A stretch of 54,261 nucleotides of DNA, from the NCBI GenBank assembly GCA_038257155.1, contig JBBSJP010000027.1, positions 1 to 54,261 of the forward strand, given 5' to 3'. Positions within the stretch are counted from its first letter, which is position 1. Each line of letters begins with the position of its first letter. The notes below the pieces were generated by a model that saw only the letters and a program-made list of their open reading frames with translations, did no database searches and was not told the DNA's origin. Shown here piece after piece: positions 8,316 through 16,806 of the stretch. The position numbers and the translations under genes are program-made. Origin of the DNA: JANJTY01 sp038257155. GTDB lineage: Bacteria; Pseudomonadota; Gammaproteobacteria; Xanthomonadales; Xanthomonadaceae.

Positions 8316-11300
8316 GCGCGGATCGGATGCGTCCGGCCGGCAGCCGTGACCGGCTTGGATCCTGGTGGATGGCCTGGCAGTCGGGACGGGGCGACGCTGA
8401 CCCGAGCGATGCGCCCTGCGTGGTGGTCTGCGTGCACAACGCGCCCGAGGCAACCCGTGCCTGCGTCGACTCGCTGATCCTGGCGCGCAGCCTGCCCTAC
8501 CAAATCATTTTGGTCGACGACGCTTCTGAGCCTGGCTGTGCCGCCATGCTGCAGGCCTATGCCAACAGGCACGACTTCGTCAGGCATTTGCGGCTCGAGC
8601 AGAACCTGGGCTATACCGCCGCGGCAAATCACGGACTGGCGAACGCTTCCGGACAGTTCGTGGTGCTGCTCAACAGCGACACTGAAGTGGCGCCCGGCTG
8701 GATGCAGGCCCTCATCGACTGCGCACTCAGCTCGCCCGATATCGGTCTGGTTGGCCCTTTGTCGAATGCGGCCTCCTGGCAATCCGTGCCCCACGCGCTG
8801 AACCCCGACGGATCGCTTGCCCGCCATCCGATGCCCAGCGGCGCAGCCTTGCATCGACTCTGCGCGCGGCTTGCCGAGCTCTCGCCGCGCCTCTATCCAA
8901 GGGTCGAAGTGCTCAACGGATTCTGTCTGGGTATCCGCCGAGCGGTCATCGATCACATCGGGCTGCTCGATGCCGAGGCCTTTCCGGTGGGCTTCGGCGA
9001 GGAGAACGATTACTGCTTCCGCGCGCGCGATGCTGGGTTCGAACTGGCAGTCGCCGACAATGCCTACGTGGCGCACCGCAAGTCTGCCAGCTTCGGTCAT
9101 CAACGCCGCACCGAACTCAGCCAGCGCGGTGACGCCATGCTGCGCCTGCGCCACGGCGACGCGCGAGTCGCGGCTGCCATTCGACAGTGCCGTGAAGCTC
9201 CAGGCCTGGCGGCTGCGCGCGCCACCGCGCGACTGGCGCTGGCCATTCAGCACCCACAGCCCATCCCGCTTGGTCTCGAACAGCGCATTCTTTTTGTATT
9301 GCCGGCGCGTGCCGGTGGTGGCGGGGCACATTCCGTCGTGCAGGAAGTCCAGGCGATGCGCGAACTGGGCTTCGATGCCCGCATCACGGTGCCTGCTCCG
9401 TTTCTTGATAGCTATATCGAAGCCTATCCGGAACTGGGCGACCTCGACCGCTGGCTGCAGCCATTCGCCAACCCCTCGGCCTTGTGTGCGCTGGCCGAAG
9501 GCGTGGCAGTCATCGTGGCCACCGTGTTCACCTCGATCAACATCATCGACGAAGCGATCCCCGCCGACAGCGACGCATTGTTTGCCTACTACATCCAGGA
9601 CTACGAGCCGCGGTTCTATGAGCCAGGAACGCCAGGCCGGGCGCAGGCCGAGGCTTCGTACTACTGGCCGCGCTGCGGTCTGCGCTTCGCCAAGACTGAC
9701 TGGATCCGGGCTCAGGTCGAATCGCTGCATGGAGTGCCGGTCAGCAAGGTTCGGCCGAGTCTGGAGGACAGCCTGTATCGGCTGGCCAGCGCTGCGCCCG
9801 AGGCCGAACCGCCCACCCTGGTGGCGATGCTGCGACCCTCCACGCCTCGGCGTGCGCCCGAGCGGACGGCACGCGTGCTGGCCAGGGTGCGCTCCGCCTG
9901 GACCAGCCCCATCCGGATCCGGCTGTTCGGCTGTGACATCGACGAACTGTCGCCAGAGCTGGCCGGATTGGTTGAAGGCATGGAGCTGCTCGGGCCGCTT
10001 CGCCGCGATCAGGTAGCCGAAGTACTGCAGTCGGCTCAGATCTTCCTCGATCTGTCCGATTACCAGGCCTTCGGCCGTACCGGTCTCGAAGCCATGGCCT
10101 GCGGCTGCGTACCGGTGCTGCCGATCGAGGGCGGCTGCGCGGAGTTCGCAAGCCACGACGTGAACGCAATGCTTGTCGATACCACGTCGGAAGACGCCTG
10201 CGTCGCCGTGACTCTGGCCTTGCTCGAGGATGAATCCCGGCGGGCCCGGCTGCGTGCGGCCGGACTCGTCACGGCGGCGACGTTTGATCGCCGCTCGGCT
10301 GCGATCAGCGAACTGGAGGTCATGGCGACGGCGCTCGCGGACCAGCGCGGGCGAATGTCTGAAGCAAAACCGCATGACCGCTTGAATCTGACCCGCCTGA
10401 GATTCGGCGACACGCATTCGCTGCTTCGCTCGGCCGCACTCGCGGCAGCGGACAGTTTCGAGCTGCAGGACACGACGCCCGCCGAACTGGTCGACAGCCA
10501 GGGGCCGGTGCTGATCGCCCTGCACCAGCTCATGCAGCGCCACGATCTGGACCTGTTGCGTACCTGGTTCGCGAAGCGCGGCCAGCCCTTGGTGCTGCAG
10601 TACGGTGCCGATACGGCGGACCTGGATGCACTCGATGCCGCGCTGTGCAGCGTGCAGGGTGCCGCGCTGATCACGCTTCTGCGGCATGCCGCCGTGGTGC
10701 TGGTTGCGGGACGCGCCGTCGAACGACGTCTGCATGGCCTGGGGGCGAAGGTGGAACGATTGCCCGATCTTCTGGACTTGGATGGGTGGGCTGGCGCTGG
10801 CCGTCGCCCCGACGACAACGAAGCAATCCGTGTGCTGTGGATCGACTACACCGACAATAAAGTGCCTGGCCCAGCGCACATCGCGATGCAGACTGCCGCC
10901 GAGCTGCTGGGGTCGTCGGTGCACTTCGACCGGGTTCGGATTGGATCCGAGCGCGACAGCGGGCCCAGGCTGAGTGACACACTGGTCAGAAGCGCCCCAC
11001 ACACGCCGCACGAACTGAGCGCCTGGTTGGCGGCCCAGCCACCCTGGCACGCCGCCTTTGCCAGCATCTCCCGTGGCGCCTCCGGCGGGGGGCGGAGCCT
11101 GATGTGGCAACGCCATTTCGCCGCACTGGGCCTGTGTCCCATTGTCGAACTGGATGCCGAAACCGCCGGACTGGCAGGCGGCAGCGACGCCCTGGTGGTT
11201 AAGCCCAGCGCTTCAGCTTGGCTGGCGACCTTGCTCGGCCTCCCAGCGCGCCGTGCCGAATTGGCCGCCATCGGCGACAATGCGTTCCACATTCACAGCA

Positions 11301-11368
11301 CATCGCGGTCCAGCATGGCTTTCCGGCACCGCTGGCAGCGGGCGCTGTCCTGTCTGGGCGAGGGTTGA
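8312..11368 (+). CDS. Multidomain glycosyltransferase (GT2 plus WsaF-like GT4)
   Basis: 1018 aa, GTG start inside the previous stop. Domain 1 (about 33-300) is GT2: VVVCVHNAPEATRACVDSL, the nucleotide-sugar site VLLNSDTEV and the acceptor-side motif FGEENDYCFRARDAGF. Domain 2 (about 322-680) is GT4-like: ILFVLPARAGGGGAHSVVQE, YYIQDYEPRFYEPG, MLRPSTPRRAPER and DLSDYQAFGRTGLEAMACG. The QDYEP block resembles WsaF-type rhamnosyltransferases, so a rhamnose-containing chain is possible. Residues about 690-1018 are a further Rossmann-like region without clear catalytic motifs, possibly a degenerate transferase. Domains 1 and 2 match the giant protein at 16807 segment by segment. It is cytoplasmic and probably extends the O-antigen chain. 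Confidence 0.9.
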   Translation: MSADRMRPAGSRDRLGSWWMAWQSGRGDADPSDAPCVVVCVHNAPEATRACVDSLILARSLPYQIILVDDASEPGCAAMLQAYANRHDFVRHLRLEQNLGYTAAANHGLANASGQFVVLLNSDTEVAPGWMQALIDCALSSPDIGLVGPLSNAASWQSVPHALNPDGSLARHPMPSGAALHRLCARLAELSPRLYPRVEVLNGFCLGIRRAVIDHIGLLDAEAFPVGFGEENDYCFRARDAGFELAVADNAYVAHRKSASFGHQRRTELSQRGDAMLRLRHGDARVAAAIRQCREAPGLAAARATARLALAIQHPQPIPLGLEQRILFVLPARAGGGGAHSVVQEVQAMRELGFDARITVPAPFLDSYIEAYPELGDLDRWLQPFANPSALCALAEGVAVIVATVFTSINIIDEAIPADSDALFAYYIQDYEPRFYEPGTPGRAQAEASYYWPRCGLRFAKTDWIRAQVESLHGVPVSKVRPSLEDSLYRLASAAPEAEPPTLVAMLRPSTPRRAPERTARVLARVRSAWTSPIRIRLFGCDIDELSPELAGLVEGMELLGPLRRDQVAEVLQSAQIFLDLSDYQAFGRTGLEAMACGCVPVLPIEGGCAEFASHDVNAMLVDTTSEDACVAVTLALLEDESRRARLRAAGLVTAATFDRRSAAISELEVMATALADQRGRMSEAKPHDRLNLTRLRFGDTHSLLRSAALAAADSFELQDTTPAELVDSQGPVLIALHQLMQRHDLDLLRTWFAKRGQPLVLQYGADTADLDALDAALCSVQGAALITLLRHAAVVLVAGRAVERRLHGLGAKVERLPDLLDLDGWAGAGRRPDDNEAIRVLWIDYTDNKVPGPAHIAMQTAAELLGSSVHFDRVRIGSERDSGPRLSDTLVRSAPHTPHELSAWLAAQPPWHAAFASISRGASGGGRSLMWQRHFAALGLCPIVELDAETAGLAGGSDALVVKPSASAWLATLLGLPARRAELAAIGDNAFHIHSTSRSSMAFRHRWQRALSCLGEG

Positions 11369-11571
11369 TCCTGATGCGCCGAATGCCACTCTTTGCTCGC
11401 AGTCTTGCGCTGCCCGGTTAGCCGCAGCGTCCAAGACATCGAAATTGCTTCCCTGCCCACTTCACTGGCGCCAACCAACTTGCACGCATCAACGCATATC
11501 ATCGTACCTACGCACCGAAACCATTTGCATCAACTCGCATCGCGGCAGTTCCTGATACAGGGGAACTTCTC

Positions 11572-12396
11572 GTGCGCACGGGTTATGCACCCCCAAGTGC
11601 GGCCAGCGAAGAATCAAGTCTTATGACCGGCATGCCGTTCCGACGATTTGTCGACATCATTCTCTTCAAGGCCTACGCCGACCTGCGCGCCGAGCGCGAG
11701 CGAACCTACCTGGGCTTCCTCTGGTGGTTCTTCGAGCCGCTGATGTTCATGGCGGTGTTTTGGCTGGTATTCGACAAGGTGCTGGCACGTGGCACGGAAG
11801 ATTTCGTGCCCTTCGTACTGGTCGGTCTTATTCTCTGGCAGTGGCTGCGATCGGGTATCTCGCACGGCTCAAGTTCAGTGCTGGAGGCCAAGGGACTGAT
11901 CCAGCAGGTACGCCTGCCACCGGTGATCTTTCCGCTGGTCACCCTGCTCAGCGACTCGGTGAAGTTTGGCTTCGTGCTGGGCATGCTCTTGATCGTGCTG
12001 CTGATCACCGGCCATATTCATTCCTGGACGGTGCTGGCCCTGCCAGCGGTGCTGCTGGCGGAGTTCGCCCTGCTTTGCGCTATCACGATCTGGATGTCGG
12101 CCCTGATTCCGTTTGTTCCCGACTTGCGCTTCGTGACCGACAACATCCTGATGGCGATGATGTTCCTTTCCGGCATCTTCTATGACGCCAGCACCTTGCC
12201 CGAGCCAATCCGTACCTACTTCTATCTGAATCCTGCGGCCTTCCTGATCCAGCAGGGTCGTGAAGTGCTGCTCTTTCAGCGCTGGCCTGACTGGGGTGGT
12301 CTACTGCTGATCTTCTCCATTTCGCTGGTGGTTTGCGTAGCCGGGGCGTACATGCTTGAACGCATGCGGCGCTATTACCCCAAGTTGCCGAGGTAG
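11572..12396 (+). CDS. wzm: ABC-2 permease for polysaccharide export (Wzm-like)
   Basis: 274 aa with six hydrophobic segments, of the O-antigen/capsule ABC-2 permease family. Family marks are FVDIILFKAYADLRAERER followed by YLGFLWWFFEPLMFMAVFW near the N-terminus and the late FLSGIFYDASTLPEPIRTYF loop. It forms the membrane channel that moves a lipid-linked glycan to the periplasm. The GTG at 11572 has an AGGGGA seven bases upstream. The ATG at 11623 gives 257 aa, closer to family N-termini, but its ribosome site is poor, so the true start is unsettled. The gap before it (11369-11571) contains no gene. The ATPase follows after 3 bp. Confidence 0.9.
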   Translation: MRTGYAPPSAASEESSLMTGMPFRRFVDIILFKAYADLRAERERTYLGFLWWFFEPLMFMAVFWLVFDKVLARGTEDFVPFVLVGLILWQWLRSGISHGSSSVLEAKGLIQQVRLPPVIFPLVTLLSDSVKFGFVLGMLLIVLLITGHIHSWTVLALPAVLLAEFALLCAITIWMSALIPFVPDLRFVTDNILMAMMFLSGIFYDASTLPEPIRTYFYLNPAAFLIQQGREVLLFQRWPDWGGLLLIFSISLVVCVAGAYMLERMRRYYPKLPR

Positions 12397-12399
12397 CGC

Positions 12400-13140
12400 A
12401 TGTCACGTATGGCCATTCAACTCGAGGGCGTTGGCCTGGGGTTTCCCCGAGGCAGACGTATCTTCACCGATCGCTTCTGGGCGCTGGATTCTGTGGATGT
12501 CCGTCTGGAACACGGTGACAAGCTCGGCGTTATCGGACGCAATGGCGCCGGAAAGAGCACCTTGCTGCGCGTGCTTGGCGGCGCCTTGATCCCCGACCGG
12601 GGAAAAATCCATCGCGACCACGGCAGCGTCCAACTGCTTGCGTTGAACCTCGGCTTCGTGCCCTACCTCAGTGGGCGGGACAACGCGATCCTGAGCGGCC
12701 TCTTGCAAGGGCTCGATCGCCGCAGCATCGACGCGAAGCTGGAAGACATCCGTGAGTATTCAGGGCTGGAAGAGTTCTTCGAACAGCCTATCAATACCTA
12801 TTCCTCCGGCATGGCGGCGCGCCTCGGCTTTTCCGTGGCGATGCAGCTCGAACCCGACGTGCTGCTGATTGACGAAGTGCTGAGCGTGGGGGACAACGAG
12901 TTCAGGCTGAAGTCGCACAAGGCACTGAGCGAGCGCTTCACAGGCGAGCACACCGTGGTGCTGGTGTCGCACAGTGAAGCGACCGTTCGGCAATTGTGCA
13001 ACAAGGCGCTATGGCTGGAGCATGGCCGCACCGTGATGATGGGCGAAACTGCGGATGTGCTGGCGGCCTATACCAAGGTCGGTGTGGACGCAGCCGCGCT
13101 GAATCCGGCGTTCGCGGACCCCAGCGAGAGCCTGGGGTGA
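12400..13140 (+). CDS. wzt: ABC exporter ATPase (Wzt-like, short form)
   Basis: 246 aa. Walker A GRNGAGKST (about residue 47), signature NTYSSGMAARLGFS, Walker B VLLIDEVLSVGD and switch His in VVLVSHSEATV are all present. With the Wzm-like protein it powers glycan export. Many Wzt proteins carry an extra 150-200 residue C-terminal sugar-binding domain that recognises a capped chain end; this one stops soon after the ATPase core, so export should not depend on that type of recognition. Its stop overlaps the GTG start of the next glycosyltransferase, so exporter and transferase are coupled. Confidence 0.92.
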   Translation: MSRMAIQLEGVGLGFPRGRRIFTDRFWALDSVDVRLEHGDKLGVIGRNGAGKSTLLRVLGGALIPDRGKIHRDHGSVQLLALNLGFVPYLSGRDNAILSGLLQGLDRRSIDAKLEDIREYSGLEEFFEQPINTYSSGMAARLGFSVAMQLEPDVLLIDEVLSVGDNEFRLKSHKALSERFTGEHTVVLVSHSEATVRQLCNKALWLEHGRTVMMGETADVLAAYTKVGVDAAALNPAFADPSESLG

Positions 13141-15329
13141 GCTCCACACCGGAGCAGGCAAAGGTCGAAGCGGCAGCGGAGACCGAAGCGCTGGTCTTCG
13201 AGCAGCCGGCGGCGGCCGGCTGGTACCGCATCGCCATCGATGCGGGTGCAGGTCACAAGACACGCGGCGAACTGGGAATCCGACTGGGTAGCGCCGCCGG
13301 CACTGCCGAACTGTTGCGCCTGCGCCTGGACGAATCGAAGCAGCGACAGTCTGTCGTACTGTGGGTCATTCCCGGCGACTGGCGCTTGCAGTGCGTTTTG
13401 GACGCCCATCGCAAGCGTCGTTACCGATTCTCCATCACTCGCTTGCCGCGCTGGCGCGCGTTGCTGGAGCGCAGTTGGCACGTACTTGGGCAACTAATCA
13501 AGAAGGGTGCAGCGCGCAATGAAACGCTGGGAGGACTCGCCGCCGGCTGGCGCTATCGCGGATTGCGCGGCCTGGTCGATGTGGTGATGGCTGAACCCGG
13601 TTCGCCGCATTTCCAGATGGCTTATCGCGCACTTATGCCGCCCCCTGACGAGCCGGAGCGACAGGACATTGCCCGCCTCAAGGCGGCCGGCGAAGTCTTC
13701 GCTCGACGGCCGTTCTTCTCGCTGCTGATGCCGGCCTACAACCCGGACCTCGAACTGCTTGAGGAAGCCATTGTCAGCATCGAGCAGCAGACCTACCGCA
13801 ACTGGGAACTATGCATCGCCGACGATGCCTCCACCGACCCGGCGGTACGCCGCTGGCTGGAGGCCCGCGCGCAGCGTAACCCGCGTATCAAGGTTGTCTA
13901 CCGCGAACATAACGGACACATCTCGGCGGCCAGCAACTCGGCGCTGGCCCTGTGCCAGGGAGAGTACGTCGTCCTGCTGGACCAGGACGACCTGCTGCCC
14001 TGCTACGCCCTGCACGCCGTCGTCGATTGCCTCAATGCCCATCCCGAGGCGCGCCTGATCTATTCGGACGAAGACAAGCTCGACGACGAAGGCAACCGCT
14101 ACGGCGCCTACCACAAGCCGGACTGGAACCCGGAGCTGATCCTCGGCCAGAACATGTTCTCGCATCTGGGCGTGTTCGAGCGCCAATTGGTGCTGGCAGC
14201 AGGCGGCTTCCGCGAAGGCTACGAGGGCAGCCAGGATTACGATCTGTTGCTGCGCTGTCTGCGCCTGGCCGGACACGGCGCAGTGCGCCATATCCCGCAT
14301 GTGCTGTACCACTGGCGCGCCCTGCCCGGCTCAACTGCGCGCGCCATGTCGGCCAAGTCCTACGCGGCCGATTCCGCACAGCGCGCCCTACAGGACTATC
14401 TCGACGCCTGCGGCTATCCCGGCGAGATGCAGCCCGGTCCCTTTCCCGGCGGCTATCGCTTCCAGCCCAGTCTGCCGGCCGCAGCACCGTCGCTGGCCAT
14501 CCTGTTGCCGTCGCCGCCGCGCGACTGGGCAACCTGGCGGCGCGAGTCGGAACTCGATGCGTATCCCGGACAGCTGAGCGTGCTGGTGGCCGAGGTCGGC
14601 CCAGCGCAGGAAGCGAGTGCTGCCGCGTCGGACGTCCGCGTAGTCGCAATCGAAGCGTCCTGCGGCCTGGCCGAACGCTTCAACCGTCTTGCCCAGGCGG
14701 CCGAAAGCGAACTGATCCTTTGCCTCGACCCGATTCTGCGTCCACAGCAGCGGGATTGGCTGGGCCGACTCGCGGCCCTGCTTTACTGCGACGACGTCGC
14801 TGCGGTTGGTGCCCGCATCCACGATGCCAACAAGCGTCTCCTGCATGCAGGCTATGTGCTTGGCCTGTTCGGCAGTGTCGGCTCGCCCTACGAAACCTAC
14901 CCGACCGAGTCACACGGCTACTTCGGACAGCTCGCCCTGCTGCGTGCTGCGTCGGCTGTCAGTGCTGCCGGCATGCTGCTGCGCCGCAAACGCTTTCTCG
15001 CGCTGCACGGCTTCGACAGCGTCCAGTACGCGCAGCACGGTTTCGATATCGACCTCTGTCAGCGTTTGGCGGAACAGGGATATCGCGTGCTGGTCGCGCC
15101 GGACATCGACCTGCTTGATCCGGTCTGCGACAGCCGTCAGCGCGCCCGCCAGGGTTGGTATTGGCCCGGGACTAATGCGCCGGATTCTGCTGCCATGCAG
15201 GCCACGACTGACGACCTGCAAGCCGATCCGTACTACAGCCCGCATCTGACCCTGCTGCACGGCGCCCTGCTGCGTGATCCCAAGCCACGCATCGCCATGC
15301 CCTGGCACACCGTGCAAGGCGGCGCATGA
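13137..15329 (+). CDS. Glycosyltransferase with N-terminal beta-rich module
   Basis: 730 aa. The start is GTG at 13137, overlapping the wzt stop (GTGA); a longer reading from 12996 would run inside wzt. Residues about 20-110 look beta-rich (GWYRIAIDAGAGHKTRGEL, VLWVIPGDWRLQCVL). Residues about 195-440 are GT2: FSLLMPAYNPDLELLEEAI, LCIADDASTD, VVLLDQDDLLP and LIYSDEDKLDD, then GSQDYDLLLRC. Residues about 455-730 look like a second GT2-type fold with weaker motifs (ESELILCLDPI, FDIDLCQRLAEQGYRVLVAPD). It is cytoplasmic and likely adds sugars to the exported chain. The N-terminal module might hold a glycan, but that is a guess. Confidence 0.88.
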   Translation: MSSTPEQAKVEAAAETEALVFEQPAAAGWYRIAIDAGAGHKTRGELGIRLGSAAGTAELLRLRLDESKQRQSVVLWVIPGDWRLQCVLDAHRKRRYRFSITRLPRWRALLERSWHVLGQLIKKGAARNETLGGLAAGWRYRGLRGLVDVVMAEPGSPHFQMAYRALMPPPDEPERQDIARLKAAGEVFARRPFFSLLMPAYNPDLELLEEAIVSIEQQTYRNWELCIADDASTDPAVRRWLEARAQRNPRIKVVYREHNGHISAASNSALALCQGEYVVLLDQDDLLPCYALHAVVDCLNAHPEARLIYSDEDKLDDEGNRYGAYHKPDWNPELILGQNMFSHLGVFERQLVLAAGGFREGYEGSQDYDLLLRCLRLAGHGAVRHIPHVLYHWRALPGSTARAMSAKSYAADSAQRALQDYLDACGYPGEMQPGPFPGGYRFQPSLPAAAPSLAILLPSPPRDWATWRRESELDAYPGQLSVLVAEVGPAQEASAAASDVRVVAIEASCGLAERFNRLAQAAESELILCLDPILRPQQRDWLGRLAALLYCDDVAAVGARIHDANKRLLHAGYVLGLFGSVGSPYETYPTESHGYFGQLALLRAASAVSAAGMLLRRKRFLALHGFDSVQYAQHGFDIDLCQRLAEQGYRVLVAPDIDLLDPVCDSRQRARQGWYWPGTNAPDSAAMQATTDDLQADPYYSPHLTLLHGALLRDPKPRIAMPWHTVQGGA

Positions 15330-16369
15330 ACACCGCACCCGGCTTCGACAACCGTACCGCAGACCAGGCCAAACCCGGCGCTGACGTGGCTGCGGTGGTG
15401 ATCAACTTCAACACTGCAACGCATACGCTGGTTTGCCTGCGCTCCCTCGCCGACCTGGACCTCGGCCTGCAGCGGGTGCTGCTGATCGACAATGCCTCGG
15501 AAGACGAAGACCTTGCGCGTCTTCAGGCCGGCCTGGCGGGCATCGACCTGCCGCTGGAACTGCAGCGCAATTCGCAGAACCTTGGCTTCGCCGGAGCCAG
15601 CGATCTTGCCGTAAGGAAATTGCTTGAGGATCCCACCGTGGCGCGCCTCCTGCTGCTCAACAACGATGCCGTCGCCCTGCCGGCGCTGCGCAACTGGCTG
15701 GCACAGGCACGAGGTGACCTCTGCGCCGCCCGCGTCATGCAACTGGACGATCCGCAACGCATCGACTCGCTGGGAATCGTGATGTACCGCTCTGGCCTGG
15801 CTTCAAACCGCCTGGATACGGACGAGCCCCTGCTCGGGCCAACCGGCGGCTGCGCAGTGTATTCGCGGCGCGTGCTGGAGGCCCTGCTTGAAGCACACGG
15901 GCACGCCTTCGACCCCGGCTTCTTCTGTTACGCCGAAGACACCGACCTTGCACTGCGCGCCCTGTTGCTCGGCTTCGAAACAACCTACTTCGATCAGGCC
16001 GTTGCATTGCACGGCGGCCAGGCCAGCAGCGGCGGCGGATTCAACGACTTCGTGCTTTACCACGGCATCCGCAACTCGATCTGGGTACTGGTCAAGGGCA
16101 TGCCGTGGCAGCTGCTGCTTCGATGCGCGCCGTGGATTGCCGCCATGCACCTCGCGATCCCGCTACGGCATGGTCGAATGGGCAAGTGGCGCGTGGTGTG
16201 GCGGCTCTATCTTGATGCATGGCTGGGACTGGGCGCATGCATCAAGCAGCGAAAGCGTATCCAAGCGACCCGGCATGCAACGCCATCGGGTATGGCTGAC
16301 CGCATGAGCCGCAAATTCTATGATCGCGGCTACGTTCGCGACGCGCTCAGACAACTGGTTGGCGGTTAG
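15326..16369 (+). CDS. GT2 glycosyltransferase (rhamnosyltransferase-like)
   Basis: 347 aa, start overlapping the previous stop by ATGA. One GT2 domain: AAVVINFNTATHTLVCLRSL, LLIDNASEDED, the nucleotide-sugar site LLLLNNDAVALP and FFCYAEDTDLALRALLLGFE, the layout seen in rhamnosyltransferases of O-antigen loci. The C-terminal third has a hydrophobic, basic stretch that may lie on the membrane. It is the last gene of the wzm-wzt-GT-GT operon. The exact sugar cannot be read from sequence. Confidence 0.88.
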   Translation: MNTAPGFDNRTADQAKPGADVAAVVINFNTATHTLVCLRSLADLDLGLQRVLLIDNASEDEDLARLQAGLAGIDLPLELQRNSQNLGFAGASDLAVRKLLEDPTVARLLLLNNDAVALPALRNWLAQARGDLCAARVMQLDDPQRIDSLGIVMYRSGLASNRLDTDEPLLGPTGGCAVYSRRVLEALLEAHGHAFDPGFFCYAEDTDLALRALLLGFETTYFDQAVALHGGQASSGGGFNDFVLYHGIRNSIWVLVKGMPWQLLLRCAPWIAAMHLAIPLRHGRMGKWRVVWRLYLDAWLGLGACIKQRKRIQATRHATPSGMADRMSRKFYDRGYVRDALRQLVGG

Positions 16370-16806
16370 CTTGTTGCCAAGCCAGCAGCATCAGCCCTGG
16401 TGACAACGCTGCTTTTGGGCGTTTCGGGTCCGACCAACAGACAAGCGGGTTCCCATGATTGGAGCTGGAAGCATCAAGGAAATGGAATGCGCTTGCGCGC
16501 TCGCTGCCTGTGCACGTACCAAACCGGTGAACGGATCCCACCTGCATCCAGGAAACCCATGCAGATTCTTGTCGTAGGAATGCACCGCTCCGGTACCTCA
16601 TCAGCTCCGCCATGCCGAAGGACTCCCATCGCTCAACTTTCAGTACGGTGCTGTGCTGATAGATGTAGATCCCGGAATTGCAGCACAATGGGGGCTTACG
16701 CGCTGTAGCTGGCGGGCACGCCACACATGGGTCGCTCGACCCGGAAAGGCTCTCATTCAGAGAGCCGTTAGAACCGTTCAAGAAAAACAGATGGAGCAAA
16801 AAAGCA
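16370..16806. other. Gene-free interval with sequence remnants
   Basis: No intact gene. It holds a truncated second copy of the sulfotransferase start (16560-16601) and, on the minus strand at about 16600-16680, a short protein-like stretch (IYIYQHSTVLKVERWESF) with no intact gene around it. It looks like a recombination scar. A GGAG at 16793-16796 is the likely ribosome site for the gene at 16807. Confidence 0.5.
16560..16601 (+). pseudogene. Truncated duplicate of the sulfotransferase start
   Basis: Positions 16560-16601 encode MQILVVGMHRSGTS, the same 14 residues that begin the gene at 16807, but with several different codons. After that the similarity is lost. This is a diverged remnant of a second P-loop sulfotransferase gene rather than a recent copy. 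Confidence 0.6.

Noticed and set aside
7778..11116. A 1112-aa open frame on the minus strand across the 1018-aa glycosyltransferase gene
   Set aside because: It is the mirror of GC-rich coding sequence on the plus strand, where both the motifs and the codon pattern lie. Its translation is Gln/Arg/His-rich without domains. Similar long minus-strand frames over the efflux pump (50163-52571) and plus-strand frames over the RHS gene were rejected for the same reason.
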